Assembly: GCA_947449735.1 (NCBI GenBank) | Contig: CANFTB010000006.1 | Span: 1 to 64,000 of the forward strand | Direction: 5' to 3' | DNA: 64,000 bases | Origin: Chthoniobacteraceae bacterium | GTDB lineage: Bacteria > Verrucomicrobiota > Verrucomicrobiia > Chthoniobacterales > Chthoniobacteraceae | Part shown: positions 1 through 13,700 of the stretch, piece by piece | How the letters are laid out: the number at the start of each line of letters is the position of its first letter | Numbering within the stretch: position 1 is the stretch's first letter | Position numbers and translations under genes: made by a program | The notes under the pieces: generated by a model | Seen by the model: the letters and a program-made list of their open reading frames with translations, nothing else | Told to the model about the DNA's origin: nothing | Databases searched by the model: none

Positions 1-3000
1 CTCAACCGCACTGACGTTGAGTGGTTCCAGCGCACAAATCTGGAACGGCAGCTTCCGCTTCCTCGGGACGGCGTCACTCAACCTGGGAGCCGGTGCAGTG
101 ACTCTCAATGCCACTCCGACAGTGACTGTGAACGCAGGAACTTTGACGGTAGGCGGAGCGATCTCCGGAGATTACGGAGTGACGAAGTCTGGTGTGGGGA
201 CCTTGGTTCTTTCGGGAGCGAATGTCTACACGGGCGCAACCACAGTGTCCGCCGGCACGCTGGTTCTCGACGGAACGAACGCGCTGCCTCCAGGCTCGGC
301 GCTATCGGTGGCCGCGGGCGCCACGGTGGTCTTGCAAAACGGCGCGCCGATTCCGAGTTACACGGGTTCCGGCGCCATTACTTTCGCCCCGGGTACCAGC
401 GTATCAGTTGGGGCAGGGGACGTGACGCAGACTGTTTCGGCCACTTTGTCAGGAGCCTCGACTCTGACCAAGGTCGGTTCCGGGTCCGTCACTCTTTCCG
501 CTCTTTCCTCATACACTGGCAAGACTTGGATTCAGCAGGGGGCTTTGTGGATTGCTTCTTTGAACAAGGTGAGTGGTGGTGTGGCGGCAAGTTCGCTGGG
601 GGCACCGACGACTGCATTGAACGGCGTGATTGACCTGGGCAGCCTCACATCCACTGGAACTCTCGTTACTGGGGGGAGTCTGGTGGCCTATGAGTCGTAC
701 CTCACCGGGACGCCGTACACGCTTTCAGGAAACGCGAGCAATCCATGGGTCCTAGCCAAAGATTTGGGCCAGAAGTGGACTTTTGAGGCTGAGTACTTGA
801 TGAATGCCAATGCCGGAGGCAACACGCTCTTCTCGTACGGAATGTACACCGATGGCATCCTGGTGCGTTCTCAGACGGGCGACGGAGTGTGGATCAAGAA
901 TACATCCTATGGCCCCCTTGATCCTTTTGGAGGTACAACGACTGGAGGACAGTTTGTTGCCGTCAAAATCACATTTGATAGCGGGACGATGAAAGTCTAC
1001 GCCGCAGGCGTCTTGCTTAAGACGTCAACCGGATTGGGGGTTTTAAACCCTGCGGACAAGACGATTCGATTGGGCGCGGCACCTCACGGCCCGGGTGAAG
1101 GATTTGATGGGCAGGTGAGAAACATCCGGATCACATTCGACGGTCCTTTGCCAGTGACAGCAACCGACCGGGTCATTAATCTGGCTGGCACAACGGGTGG
1201 CGGTGTTCTTGACCAGTCCGGGACGGATCTCCTCAACTACACGGGGGGGGTCACGGCCACGGGGGCCGGTTCCAAGACGCTCACCCTGCAGGGCTCCACT
1301 TCGGGCACCGGCGAAATTTCAGGTGTGATCGCAAACAACAGCGTGCTCAACACGACGGCGATTTTGAAGCAGGGCACCGGTACTTGGACGCTTTCGGGTG
1401 CCAATACCTACTCCGGTGGAACGACACTAGCAGCCGGAACCTTGGCGCTCGGCAACGCCGGAGCGCTCGGCACGGGGATGCTCACAATCAGCGGCGGGTT
1501 CCTCAACAACTCGTCTGGCTCAGCCCTGACGATTTCGACCGTGTCAGCCCAAGCTTGGACCGGTGATTTCGGATTCCTAGGTTCCAACAGCCTGACCTTC
1601 TCTGCAGGCGCCATTGCGATGAGCGGCGACCGCACCATCGTGGTGAACGCTTCGACGCTCGAGTTCGATGGCTCGATCATGGGCGGCGGTGCGCTGACGA
1701 AGTCTGGCGGCGGTACGCTGGTGTTGGCGGGGACCAACGATATTTCCGCCATCAATATCACGGGCGGTACGCTTCAGTTGAACTCTGGAGACGCCGCGGG
1801 TTCGGGGGCAATCACCACCTCGAGCGGTGCGACCCTCCTGCTGGCGCCGCAGGGAGGCGTGCCTCCCGGTCTAGTGCACCGGTGGTCCTTCAATGAAATC
1901 GCGGGAACCTCTCTTGCGGATTCAGTCGGCACGGCTAATGCGACACTTTCAACACCATCCGGTTCTCCCAACGGCAGTGTTTCCGGCGGAAGCGTCCAAC
2001 TGACGGGCGGCGTCTGGAGCAGCGCGACCTACATCGCCATGCCCTCCGGGATGCTGGCGGGACTCACCAGCATGACTCTCGAGGTTTGGGCCTCCTCCGC
2101 TCAGCAGGCAAATTACCCGAGGATATTCGATTTCTCCGACGGCACCTTCGCGAACAGCCTGCTTGCCTGCTTCTCTGACAATGGTAGCAGCGCTAACGCT
2201 TGGCTTTATACAAACGCCGGCACCCGTTCGGCTTCGGTGTTTCCCTTCGAGGCAGGCCGTGTTTACCACTGGGCGTTGGTCTGGGATGCGACGAGTTCTC
2301 TCCTCTCGTTCTACCGGGATGGAGTGCTTGTTTCTACGCAGTCACTGGCGGGCAAATCGTTGTCGCAGATCCCCGACACCTACTTCTACCTGGGACGCGC
2401 CGAAGCCTCGGCAGATCCGTCTCAAACATCGACCTATTCCGAATGCCGCCTCTGGAACCGTGCACTCACCTCACTGGAAGTAGCGGCGAGTACGGTTGCC
2501 GGTTCCGATGTCACTCCGCCGGCGCCAATCAGCCTCGCAAATTTCATCACTGGAGCGGGTTCACTGCAGAAGACAGGAGTGGGAACAGCGAGCGTTTTGT
2601 CCTCCAACGCTTACACCGGCGGTACGACGATTTCGGCTGGCAGCCTTGTGGTTTCCAGCAACGGGGCGCTTGGCTCCGGTGCTGTTTCCATTTCAAACGC
2701 CGCCGCCCTCTCGTTTGTGAACGCCTCCGATCTGGCTTTCGGCAACACGATCAGCGGGGCCGGTCAAGTGCTCGCCTCGGGTTCTGGCGCACTCACTTTG
2801 TCGGGAGCGAGCACCTTCACCGGCGGACTGAAGCTCACCGCTGGTACTCTGACTCTCGCCAACACCACGGCCCTCGGCACTGGCACGCTCTCCATCACCG
2901 GCGGCGCGCTTTCCGTTGCAAGCGACCTCACCCTCGCCTCAAACAACCCCGTTACGCTAGGCGGGAACTTCGCCTACCAGGGCGCAGCGAGTCTCTCTCT

Positions 3001-4707
3001 CGGGACGGGCACGGTCACGCTGTCGGTGTCTCCCAACATTAATGTCGTTAACGGCACCCTGAAGTTTGGCGGCAATGTGAGCGGTACGTTCGGTCTGACG
3101 AAATCTGGCGATGGGACGCTGGTGCTGGCTGGCAGCAATACTTACACAGGCGCGACGACGGTTTCCGCGGGGACGCTGGTATTCTCCGGCGCGAACTCTG
3201 TTCCAACTGCCTCCGCGTTGAGCATCAGTGGCACCGGAGTGATTCGTCTCCAGAGCGGCGCGAAAGCGGGCAACTTGATTGGTTCAACCAACCTCGCACT
3301 CGCCTCGGATGCGGACACGACCATTGGGAACGGATCGGTTACGACGGGGACGTTGTCTGGCATCCTTTCCGGTGATGGCGGCATCACCAAGTCGGGAACG
3401 GGCGCCATCACGATTTCCGGCGCCAACACCTACACCGGCAAGACGGTCATCTCGAACGGTACCCTCGTAGTCAGTTCGCTCAACAGCGTCCTCAACGGCG
3501 CTGCAACTAGCAATCTGGGTGCGCCTTTGACCTCGTCCAACGGCACGATCGACCTCGGCAGCCTCACAAGCACCGCCACCCTGACCATCGGCGGCAACGG
3601 TCTCACCACGGACCGCGTCATCAACCTCGCCGGCACCACCGGCGGCGGCCAGATCAACCTGGTCGGCACCGGCACGGTGAAGTTTACGAGTGACCTGACA
3701 GCGACCGGCGCCGGATCCAAGACGCTTACGTTGATCGGGTCCTCCGTAGCCGTGGGCGAACTCGCCGGGGCCATCGTGGACAACAGCGCCACGAACAAAA
3801 CCTCGCTTAAGAAGCAGGGGACTGGAACGTGGATCCTTTCCGGCTCAAGTTCGTTCTCCGGAGGGACCAATCTTGGCGGCGGAACCCTCATTCTGAACAA
3901 TGCGTTCGCGCTGGGCACCGGCGCGCTGACCATCAGCAGCCCCAGCACCTTCGACAACGCCTCCGGCGCTGAGTTTACGCTGGGATCGAACCCCGCGCAA
4001 AGCTGGGACGCCGACTTTACCTTCCTCGGCTCCAACAACCTGAACCTCGGCACCGGAGCGGTAACGCTCTCTGCAAACCGGACGGTGACTGTCAATGCGG
4101 GTGTCCTGCAAGTGGACGGCGTGGTCTCGGGTGCATTCTCACTGACAAAGGCGGGTGCCGGAACGTTGGTGCTCAACGGAAACAACACCTTCACTGGCGG
4201 AGTGGTGCTGACGGGCGGGACCTTGATCCTGAACAAGGCGAGCGGTGGCGGTTCTGGGGCGGTCACGGCCGGTACCGGCACTACCCTTGCGGTGGGAGGA
4301 TCGGTCGCCAATGGAGACTTCACGTTTGCCTCTGCACTCTCGGGCGCAGGCGCATTGCAGAAGATCGGCGGAAACACCGTCACATTGAGCGGCGCAAAGA
4401 CGCAAACCGGGCTCACGACAGTCAGCGAAGGGACGCTGCGTCTGACCAGCGGCATCGTTGGCGCCGGGACCGTCAATGTCACCTCCCTCGGCGCACTGCA
4501 ACTGGACGCCGCCACCGACTTCACCGTAACGAATGTTCTGACGGGTGCGGGCGTGGTGAGCAAATCGAGTGCCGGCAAAGTGGTTCTTTCTGGTGCCAAC
4601 AGTCTGTCTGGCAATCTTCTGCTCAATGCCGGAACCCTCAGCATGGGCCATGTGTCCGCGCTCGGCACCTCGACGCTCGCTATCGCTGCCGGCGCGTCCA
4701 TCGACGC
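1..4707 (+). repeat. PATR super-repeat, unit A (start may lie upstream)
   Basis: This is the first of three in-frame copies of a long coding unit inside the giant gene. Bases 1-259 match 4708-4966 with about five mismatches (roughly 98% identity), an offset of 4707 bp or 1569 codons. The unit is 552 bp shorter than unit B. It carries two LamG-like inserts (about 676-1155 and 1858-2510) in places where units B and C do not have them. Confidence 0.8.
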
Positions 4708-7700
4708 CTCAACCGCACTGACGTTGAGTGGTTCCAGCGCACAAATCTGGAACGGCAGCTTCCGCTTCCTCGGGACGGCGTCACTCAACCTGGGAGCCGG
4801 TGCAGTGACTCTCAATGCCACTCCGACAGTGACTGTAAGCGCAGGGACTTTGACCGTAGGCGGCGCGATCTCCGGAGATTACGGAGTGACGAAGTCTGGT
4901 GTGGGGACCTTGGTTCTTTCGGGAGCGAATGTCTACACGGGCGCAACCACAGTGTCCGCCGGCACGTTGATTCTCGACGGGCCGAACGCCCTGCCTGCCT
5001 CTTCTGCGTTGTCGGTCGCGGCTGGAGCGACGGTGATCTTGCAAAACGGCGCGCCCATCCCGAGCTACACGGGCGCTGGCATCGTAACATTCGCTCCGGG
5101 TTCCAGCGCGTTTGTCGGGGCAGGGGACACGACCCAGAGCCTGCAGATTACCTTAACCGGCGCTTCAACGCTGACAAAGGTTGGTTCCGGAACCACCACT
5201 CTATTGTACCTCTCCCCCTATACGGGCGGCACTGCGATTCAGGAAGGGACGTTGTCTGTGATTTCGCTGAACAAGGTTGTCTCGGGCGCGGTCTCCTCAA
5301 GTCTGGGTGCGCCGGTCACTGCCTTGAACGGAACTATTCATCTGGGGACGCTTGGGAAGACGGGCACGCTGCTCCTCACCGGCACTGCGCAGACGACGGA
5401 CCGCATCATCAACCTCGCAGGGACCACCGGCGGTGGGGTGCTCGACCAGTCGGGAACGGGCGCACTGGTGTTCACGGGCAGCGTGACGGCGACCGGCGCG
5501 GGTTCGAAGACGTTGACGTTGCAGGGGTCGACTTTCGGCACCGGCGAGATTTCGGGGGTCATCTTCAACAACAGCCCCGCCAATACGACGGCGCTCTTGA
5601 AGCAGGGTGTCGGCACTTGGACGCTTTCCGGCGCCAACGCCCACTCCGGTGGAACCACTGTGCTTGAGGGGACTCTTGTCCTTGGAAACGCGGGCGCGCT
5701 GGGAACTGGAAGCCTCACTTTGAGCGAGGGGGCCTCCCTGGATGTGTCCTCGGCCCTCTCGCTGCCTGCCCTGACCCAGGTTTGGAATGGGAGCTTCAAT
5801 TTCCTGGCGTCCGGTTCCCTTGATATGAGCGCTGGATCGGTGCAGCTTGCCTCAGACGTCACCGTCACTGTTCCATCGGTCCAGTATCAGACGGGCCCCA
5901 GCACGGTTTCAGCCTCCAATTTGATCGCCTCCTTCGCCTTGAACGGAAACCTCAATGATGCTTCCGGAAACGGCCAGAATTTCACTGCTAGCAGCGGTGT
6001 GACGTATGTGAGCGGTCACGACGGCACGCCGGGCGGCGCGGTTTCATTCAACGGCTCCTCCACCTATCTCTACCGAACCGCTCTGTCTCAGACGCCTGGA
6101 TCGCAAATGACGATTGCGGGCTGGATTAAAACAACAAGCACCGGCGGCGTCATTGTGCAGGCGGGAAGAAGTCCGTCCGTGATGCAAGGCGAGCAGATGT
6201 TAAGCGTGGATGCGTCGGGAGGCCTGCTGTACTGGGACTACAACGGTGGCTATGGCTTCAACGGGCCCGCTTCAAACACCGCGGTGAATTCCGGATCTTG
6301 GCGGCACATTGCCTTCGTCAAGAATGGTACTTCGGCGACCTATTACGTGGACGGAGTTGCCGCCGGCACAATCACAGGGATTGATCGTGCGCATGTCGCA
6401 AGTGACTTCGCCGTTGGTAAGGATTACCGGGACAACCGGGCTTTCTTCGCTGGAGAAATGGACGATCTGCGGGTTTATGGACGCGCTTTAAGCAGCGCCG
6501 AAGTAGCATCGCTGGCGAGCCCGGACGCCAGCCTGAAGACATTGTTGACCGTAGCGAATGTCTCGGGGAGCGGTTCTCTCGGCAAGTCCGGTGACGGGAC
6601 GATGATCCTGAGCGGGAACAACACCTACACCGGCGAGACAACCGTCAGCGGGGGGACCCTCGTGATTAACGGAGCGAATGCTCTGCCCTTGAGTTCTGCT
6701 CTGACGATTTTACCGGGCGCCACCGTTGTCGTTCAGAATGGTGCCTGGACTCCTTCGTTCACCGGCGGCGGGATGCTCGCTTTCGGGGTCGGCGCGAATG
6801 CGACATTGGGTATGGGCAACGGCTCTGGAGATTTCGGCGCCGCGCTGTCCGGTTCCTCCTCCATGACCAAGGTGGGCTCCGGTGAGATCACGCTTTCAAG
6901 CGTCTCTTCCTATACCGGGGTGACTTCAATTCAGAACGGTGTTCTTTCCGTGGCCACATTGAACCGTATTGTTTCCGGGGCCGCCGCTTCGAGTTTGGGC
7001 GCACCGACATCAGCTTTGAACGGCACAATCCATCTTGGGTCGCTGGATCAGACCGGAGTCTTACGCATCACTGGCGGCGCGCAGACGACAGACCGCATCA
7101 TCAATCTTGCTGGCACCACCGGCGGCGGCGTGCTTGACCGTTCGGGCACGGGCGCGCTTGTGTTCACTGGCGGCGTGACGGCCACCGGGGCGGGATCGAA
7201 GACGCTGACGTTGCAGGGAACGGACTCCGGCACCGGCGAAATTGCGGGCGTGATTGCGGACAACAGCGCAACCAACACGACGGCGCTCTTGAAGCAGGGA
7301 GCCGGCACTTGGACGCTTTCCGGCGCCAACACTTATTCCGGCGGAACGACGCTTTCCGAAGGCACGTTGCGCTTGGGGAATGCCGGTGCGCTTGGCGCTG
7401 GCACCTTAACGTTGCAAGGCGGTGCCCTTGACAATTCCACCGGTGGAGCGCTGACCTTGTCAGGCAATTTGCCTCAGAATTGGGCAGGTGATTTCGTCTA
7501 TCTGGGATCCAATCCGCTGAGGTTTGGTTCAGGTCCGGTCAGCATGACGGAGGACCGGACGATTACGGTGTCCGCCTCGGTCCTGCAGATTGACGGTGCG
7601 GTGACTGGCGGTGGGACTCTGACGAAAGCCGGCGCGGGCGCCTTGGTTCTAAGCGGCGTCAACACATTCTCTTCAATCAACCTGACTGGAGGAACCCTGC

Positions 7701-10700
7701 AGCTAAATTCTGAAAGCGCCGCGGGTGAGGGGAACCTGTCGTTGTCCGACGGAGCCACTCTGTCGCTCGACTCTACTGGGGCGCCGTTGATCTTCGATAA
7801 TGCCGTGGACGGCTCGGGCGCCGTTTTGATTTCTGGAACGGGAGGAGTCAGGCTGACTGCAGCCAACACGTATGGCGGCGGGACTACGATAGCATCTGGA
7901 AGCCTCTTCGTGTCCTCGGATGCGGCGCTTGGAACCGGAGCCATCTCTATAGCTAGCGGGGCCGCTCTGGCGGTGGACGCGCCCACCTCCGCGGTCATCT
8001 CGGTCAACATTTCGGGCTTTGGTCAGTTGCTCTCTTCGGGCTCCGGTGGGCTGACACTGTCGGGGGCGAATACGTTCTCAGGCGGGGTCAAACTGAGCGC
8101 TGGAAACCTGAATCTCGCGAGTGCGACGGCACTCGGCACCGGTACGTTCACGATCAACGGCGGCGCCATTTCCTCCGAGGGAGATCTTGCGCTCTCGTCC
8201 GGCAACGCTATCGCGCTGGGTGGCGATTTCTCCTACCTCAGCGCTGCCAGCCTGGCTCTTGGAACGGGCCCCGTTGCCCTCTACACCTCCCCCAGTATCA
8301 ATGTGGCGAGCGGCGTCTTGAGTCTTGGTGGCAACATGAGCGGCGCTTTCGGGTTGACCAAAACTGGCGACGGGACGCTCGTTCTTTCCGGCCGCAACAC
8401 CTATACCGGCGCGACGACAGTCTCCGCTGGGATGCTCGTTTTCTCAGGTGCGAACTCCGTCCCGACCGCCTCGGCCGTCACCATCACGGGCACTGGATTG
8501 ATCCGGCTGCAGGACGGCGCGAAAGCCGGCGACTTGATTGGTCCCACAGACCTCGCGCTCGCCGCGGACGCCGACACAACGATTGGAAATGGCTCTGTGA
8601 CTACCGGCACACTGTCCGGCGTTCTGTCAGGCGCCGCCGGACTGACCAAGTCGGGAACGGGCACAATCACGCTTTCCGGTCTCAACGTCTACACAGGCAG
8701 GACGGCCATATCGAGCGGCACGCTTGTGGTCACTTCGCTCAACAGTGTCCTCAACGGCTCGCCAACAAGTAATCTGGGGGCGCCTTTGACGGAGTCCGAC
8801 GGGACGATCGACCTCGGCAGCCTCACGAGCACCGCCACTCTGACCATCGGCGGCAACGGTCTCACCACGGACCGCGTCATCAACCTCGCCGGCACCACAG
8901 GCGGCGGCCGGATCAATCTCATTGGCACCGGGACGGTGAAGTTTACGAGCGACCTGACGGCGACCGGCGCCGGGTCCAAGACGCTCACGCTGCTCGGATC
9001 GTCCTTGGCAGTGGGCGAGATCGCTGGAGCCATCGTAGACAACAGCATCACGAACAAGACCTCGCTTGCGAAGCAGGGCAATGGGACGTGGATCCTGTCC
9101 GGCGCCAACTCCTTCTCCGGAGGTACTAATCTCGGCGGCGGAACCCTCATTCTGAACCACCCGTTCGCGCTGGGCACCGGCTCGCTGACCATCAGCAGCC
9201 CGAGCACCTTCGACAACGCTTCCGGCGCTGAGTTCACGCTGGGATCTAATCCGGCGCAGACTTGGGGCGCCGACTTCACCTTCCTCGGCTCCAGCAACCT
9301 GAACCTCGGTACCGGTGCGGTGACGCTCGCGGCGGACCGGACAGTTCGAGTGAACGCGGGCGTGCTGCAGGTCGACGGCGTGGTCTCGGGTGCATTCTCG
9401 CTGACAAAGGCAGGTGCCGGAACGCTGGTGCTCAACGGGAACAACACCTTTACGGGTGGAGTCGCACTGACGGGCGGCACGCTTATATTGAACACGGCGG
9501 GCGGCGGCGGCAGCGGGCCGATTGCAGCCGGGACCGGAACTAAGTTGTTGGTTGGAGCATCTGTGCTCGATGGAGACTTCGTTTTTGCCTCGGCTCTTTC
9601 TGGCGGCGGTTCATTGCAAAAGATCGGTGGAAATACCGTCACCTTGAGCGGAGCGAAGACGCAGACTGGGCTCACGACGGTCGGCGAGGGAACGTTGCGC
9701 CTCACCAGCGGGACCATCGGAGCTGGGGCATTGAATGTCACTTCGCTCGGTGTCCTGCAGTTGGACGCCTCTACAGACTTTGCTGTAACGAACGCTCTCA
9801 CGGGTCCTGGTACGGTGAGCAAGTCGGGCAGCGGCAAAGTGGTTCTCTCTGGTGCCAACAGTCTCTCTGGCGATCTTTTGCTCAACGCAGGAACCCTCAG
9901 CATGGGCCACGCGTCCGCGCTCGGCACCGCGACGCTCACAATCGCGGCTGGAGCATCGATTGACGCATCCACACCTCTCAACCTGAGCGGAGCTAGCGCA
10001 CAAATCTGGAATGGCAGCTTTAGTTTCCTGGGGACGGCTTCGCTGAACATGGGAGTCGGAGCCGTGACATTGAACGCCACTCCGATGATTTCGGTTGGCG
10101 CCAGAACGCTGACGGTGGGCGGTGACATCTCCGGCGAATACGGAGTGACCAAGACCGGTCCGGGAACCTTGGTCCTCTCCGGCGTGAATACCTACACGGG
10201 CGCTACCACGGTGTCCGCCGGCACGCTGGTGCTGGACGGGCCGAATGCGTTGCCAGCCTCCTCTGCGCTGTCGGTGGCCGCAGGAGCCACGGTGATTTTG
10301 CAAAACGGCGCGCCGATTCCGAGCTACACTGGTGCCGGCATTGTGACTTTCGTTCCGGGCTTCAACGCTTTGCTTGGGGCGGGGGATACGAACGAGAGTC
10401 TGCAGATTACGCTCACAGGCTCCTCCACACTGACCAAGATTGGATCAGGAAACATCACGCTTTTGAACTTCTCGTCCTACACGGGCGTCACCTCCGTTCA
10501 GGACGGAATCCTTTCCGTGGCCTCGCTGAACAAGATTGTTTCGGGAGCGGCCTCCTCGAGTTTGGGTGCGCCTGCTACCTCCCTGAACGGCACGATTCAC
10601 CTTGGCTCGCTGGAGAAGACGGGCACGCTGCTTCTCACCGGCACTGCGCAGACGACGGATCGCATCATCAATCTCGCCGGCACCACAGGCGGTGGGGTGC

Positions 10701-13700
10701 TGGACCAGTCGGGCACGGGAGCGCTTGTGTTCGCGGGCAGCGTCACTGCGACCGGCGCGGGTGTGAAGACGCTCACTTTGCAGGGGTCAACTTCCGGAAC
10801 TGGTGAGATTTCGGGTGTGATCGCTAACAACAGCGCGACGAACAAGACGGCGCTCTTAAAGCAGGGTGCGGGCACCTGGACGCTTTCGGGCGCCAACACT
10901 CACTCTGGTGGAACGACTGTGCTTGAGGGGACTCTTGTCCTTGGAAACGCGGGCGCGCTTGGAACTGGAAGCCTCACTTTGAGTGAGGGGGCCTCGCTGG
11001 ATGTGACTTCGACACTCTTGCTGCCAGCTCTCACTCACATTTGGAATGGCAGCTTTAATTTTCTGGCTTCCGGTTCCCTAGATCTGAGCGCCGGATCCGT
11101 GCTGCTTACCACAGACGTCACTGTCACGATCCCGGCTCCCAACGCCGATGCGCTGCTGACCGTCGCCAGTGTCACCGGGAGTGGTTCGCTCACCAAATCC
11201 GGTGATGGGACGATGATTCTGAGTGGCAGCAACACCTACACCGGCGAGACAATCGTCAGCGGGGGGACCCTCGTGCTTAACGGGGCGAGCGCGCTGCCTT
11301 CCAGTTCTGCGTTGACGATTTTACCGGGCGCCCGTGTTGTTTTCCAAAATGGCGATTGGACGCGTTCGTTCACAGGCGGCGGGACGCTGGTTATTGGAAC
11401 AGGCGCAAGGGTGCCCCAAACACTAACCTTTGCACCGCTCCCGAACCGGACCTATTTGGATGCACCGTTCCGCCTGGTAGCGTCTTCGACTTCCGGGCTG
11501 GAGCCAACATTCTCCGTGGTGAGCGGCCCTGCGTCGATTTCCGCAGGCTCGCTGACGATCACAGGCGCCGGCACGGTGGTGGTGAGATCGGAGCAGGCCG
11601 GCTCTGGCGCAGTCATTCCGGCGGTTCCTGTGGTGCGCAGCTTCGATGTGGCGAAGGCGGACCAGGCCATCACGTTTGCCGACATCGCAGACAGGACATT
11701 CGGAGACAGCGCATTCAGTGTGGCTCCTGCGGTTGCCTCCGGGCTGCCAGTAGCGTTGAGTTTGGTGAGCGGTCCTGCAATCCTCAGCGGCGGAACGATA
11801 GCGATCACAGGCGCCGGCACGGTGCGACTGCGTGCGGAGCAGGCCGGGAACGCCAACTTTAATGCGGCTGTTGTTGTGGATCGGGAATTTGCCGTTGCCA
11901 GGGCGCCTCAGCTGATCTCCTTCGCTGCCCCCTCGAACAAGACTTTCCTCGATCCTTCTGTCTCCTTAAGCCCTCTTTCAACTTCCGGGCTTTCAGTCGC
12001 TTTGCGAGTGGTCAGCGGCCCAGCGAGCCTGACCGGAAACGTGCTCTCCATTTTGGGTGCCGGAACGGTGGAACTGCGCGCCGAACAGCTAGGGAACGCA
12101 AATTATCTGCCCGCACAATCTGTGGATCGGACCATTGTGGTGGCTAGAGTCGCGCAACAGATCACTTTTAGCGCGCTCCCCATGAGGGTCTATGGTGTGG
12201 CGCCGTTTGCCTTGGAGGCCTCTTCCACTTCGGCGCTGCCGGTCGCCTTCTCCGTTGCAAGGGGGCCTGCCTCCGTCGACGCGGGCAAGCTCGCATTGAC
12301 CGGTCCGGGAACCGTCTTGGTGCGTGCGACTCAGGCTGGAAATGACGACTACCTGCCCGCGAATATCGTAGAACAAGAGTTTGTTTCTGCTGCAGTCCCC
12401 ACCATCACGCGGCAGCCGATGCCGGCAGCGGCAAAGGTCGGAGATGATGTCGTCTTATCGGTGATCGCATCAGGGATTCCGGAGGTCTCCTACCAGTGGA
12501 AATGCGAAGGAGTCGTTGTTTCCGGGGGCACAGCCGCCCAGTTGAAATTAACCAAGGCTCCCAGCGTTGGGGTTTTCAACTACACCGTTGTGGTCAGCAA
12601 CAGCGCGGGGCAGGTGGAAAGCGACTCTGCGCTGGTGACAATCCGCGGCCTGCCGGTACTGGGCCCTCTGACTCCTTCCGGACCCCTCGGAGTGGAGCCC
12701 AGTTCCGTCGTCAACATCGGGCTCTCTGGAACGCTCGAGTCCGACTGGACCTACCAGTGGCGTCTCAACGGCGTGCCGATCGGAAACGCCACCCAATCCG
12801 TTCTCTCAGTCAAGATCCAGTCGGCGGATCAGGAGGGCGATTATGACGTCGCCGTCACGAACAAGGTGGGGACGCGCGTGTCCGAAACCAAGCAAGTGAC
12901 GCTAAACACGCGTCCGGCCGTATTGCTTACCGACCTGCCCCCCGTGACATTGCTTGAGGGGCAGGAATTGAAGTGGGCTGGTTTCGCTGCAACTGGCGAC
13001 AATTTGGCGATCAAGTGGTCGCGGAATGGCGTGAATGTGCCAGTTCAAACGGACGGCATCTTGAGGTTAAGCGCCGTGACAATGGCCGATGCGGGTGAGT
13101 ATACGGTCGAGGCCTCCAACATGCATGGGGGCAAGCCTTTCAGCTCTGTTCAGAGCAGGGCTGTGCTGACGGTGTTGCGGGCTGTCACTTCTGTAAGTCT
13201 CCCGACAGGGTTGTTGACGGCCAATCCGGATTCGGAGCGCGTTGTGGTTACCGGCACGGCAACGGGTTCGGCGGTCCAGTACCAGTGGACGCGCAACGGC
13301 GTGCCCATACCCGGCGCGACTTCCGCGACTCTCGTGCTCCCTTCTGTGAGCAGATCCGAGTCGGGCGACCGTTTTGTTCTGCAGGCGTTCAACACGGATC
13401 CTTTGACGGGCAAGGTGCTGACGTCCAAAACAAGCTCCGAAGTTTTGCTTACGGTGCGCGAGCCCGTTTCCAACCCGCAGATTACTCCGAACGGCGGTGT
13501 CCTTGATCTCGGCCAGGAGCTGAAACTCCAGTCATCTGCCTCTGGAACCGGGCCTTTTACGTATCAGTGGTACAAGGACGGCGTTGAGATCTCTGGAGCT
13601 ACCGAGGCCAACTACAGCTTCCTGGTCGAGCGCACCTCAGGGGGGAATTATACGGTCAAGGTGTCGAATCTTGTGAATTCGGTGCTCAGTCCGTCCACGG

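Noticed and set aside
8689-10152. 487-codon minus-strand reading frame opposite the giant gene (also 3430-4821, 463 codons)
   Set aside because: They mirror the PATR repeats in antisense; the translations are Pro/Val/Ser-rich with no family likeness and repeat exactly where the coding strand repeats.
1-11410. Possible CRISPR or satellite array from the periodic DNA repeats
   Set aside because: The periodicity is in-frame protein repeat coding, with units far too long and variable for CRISPR.
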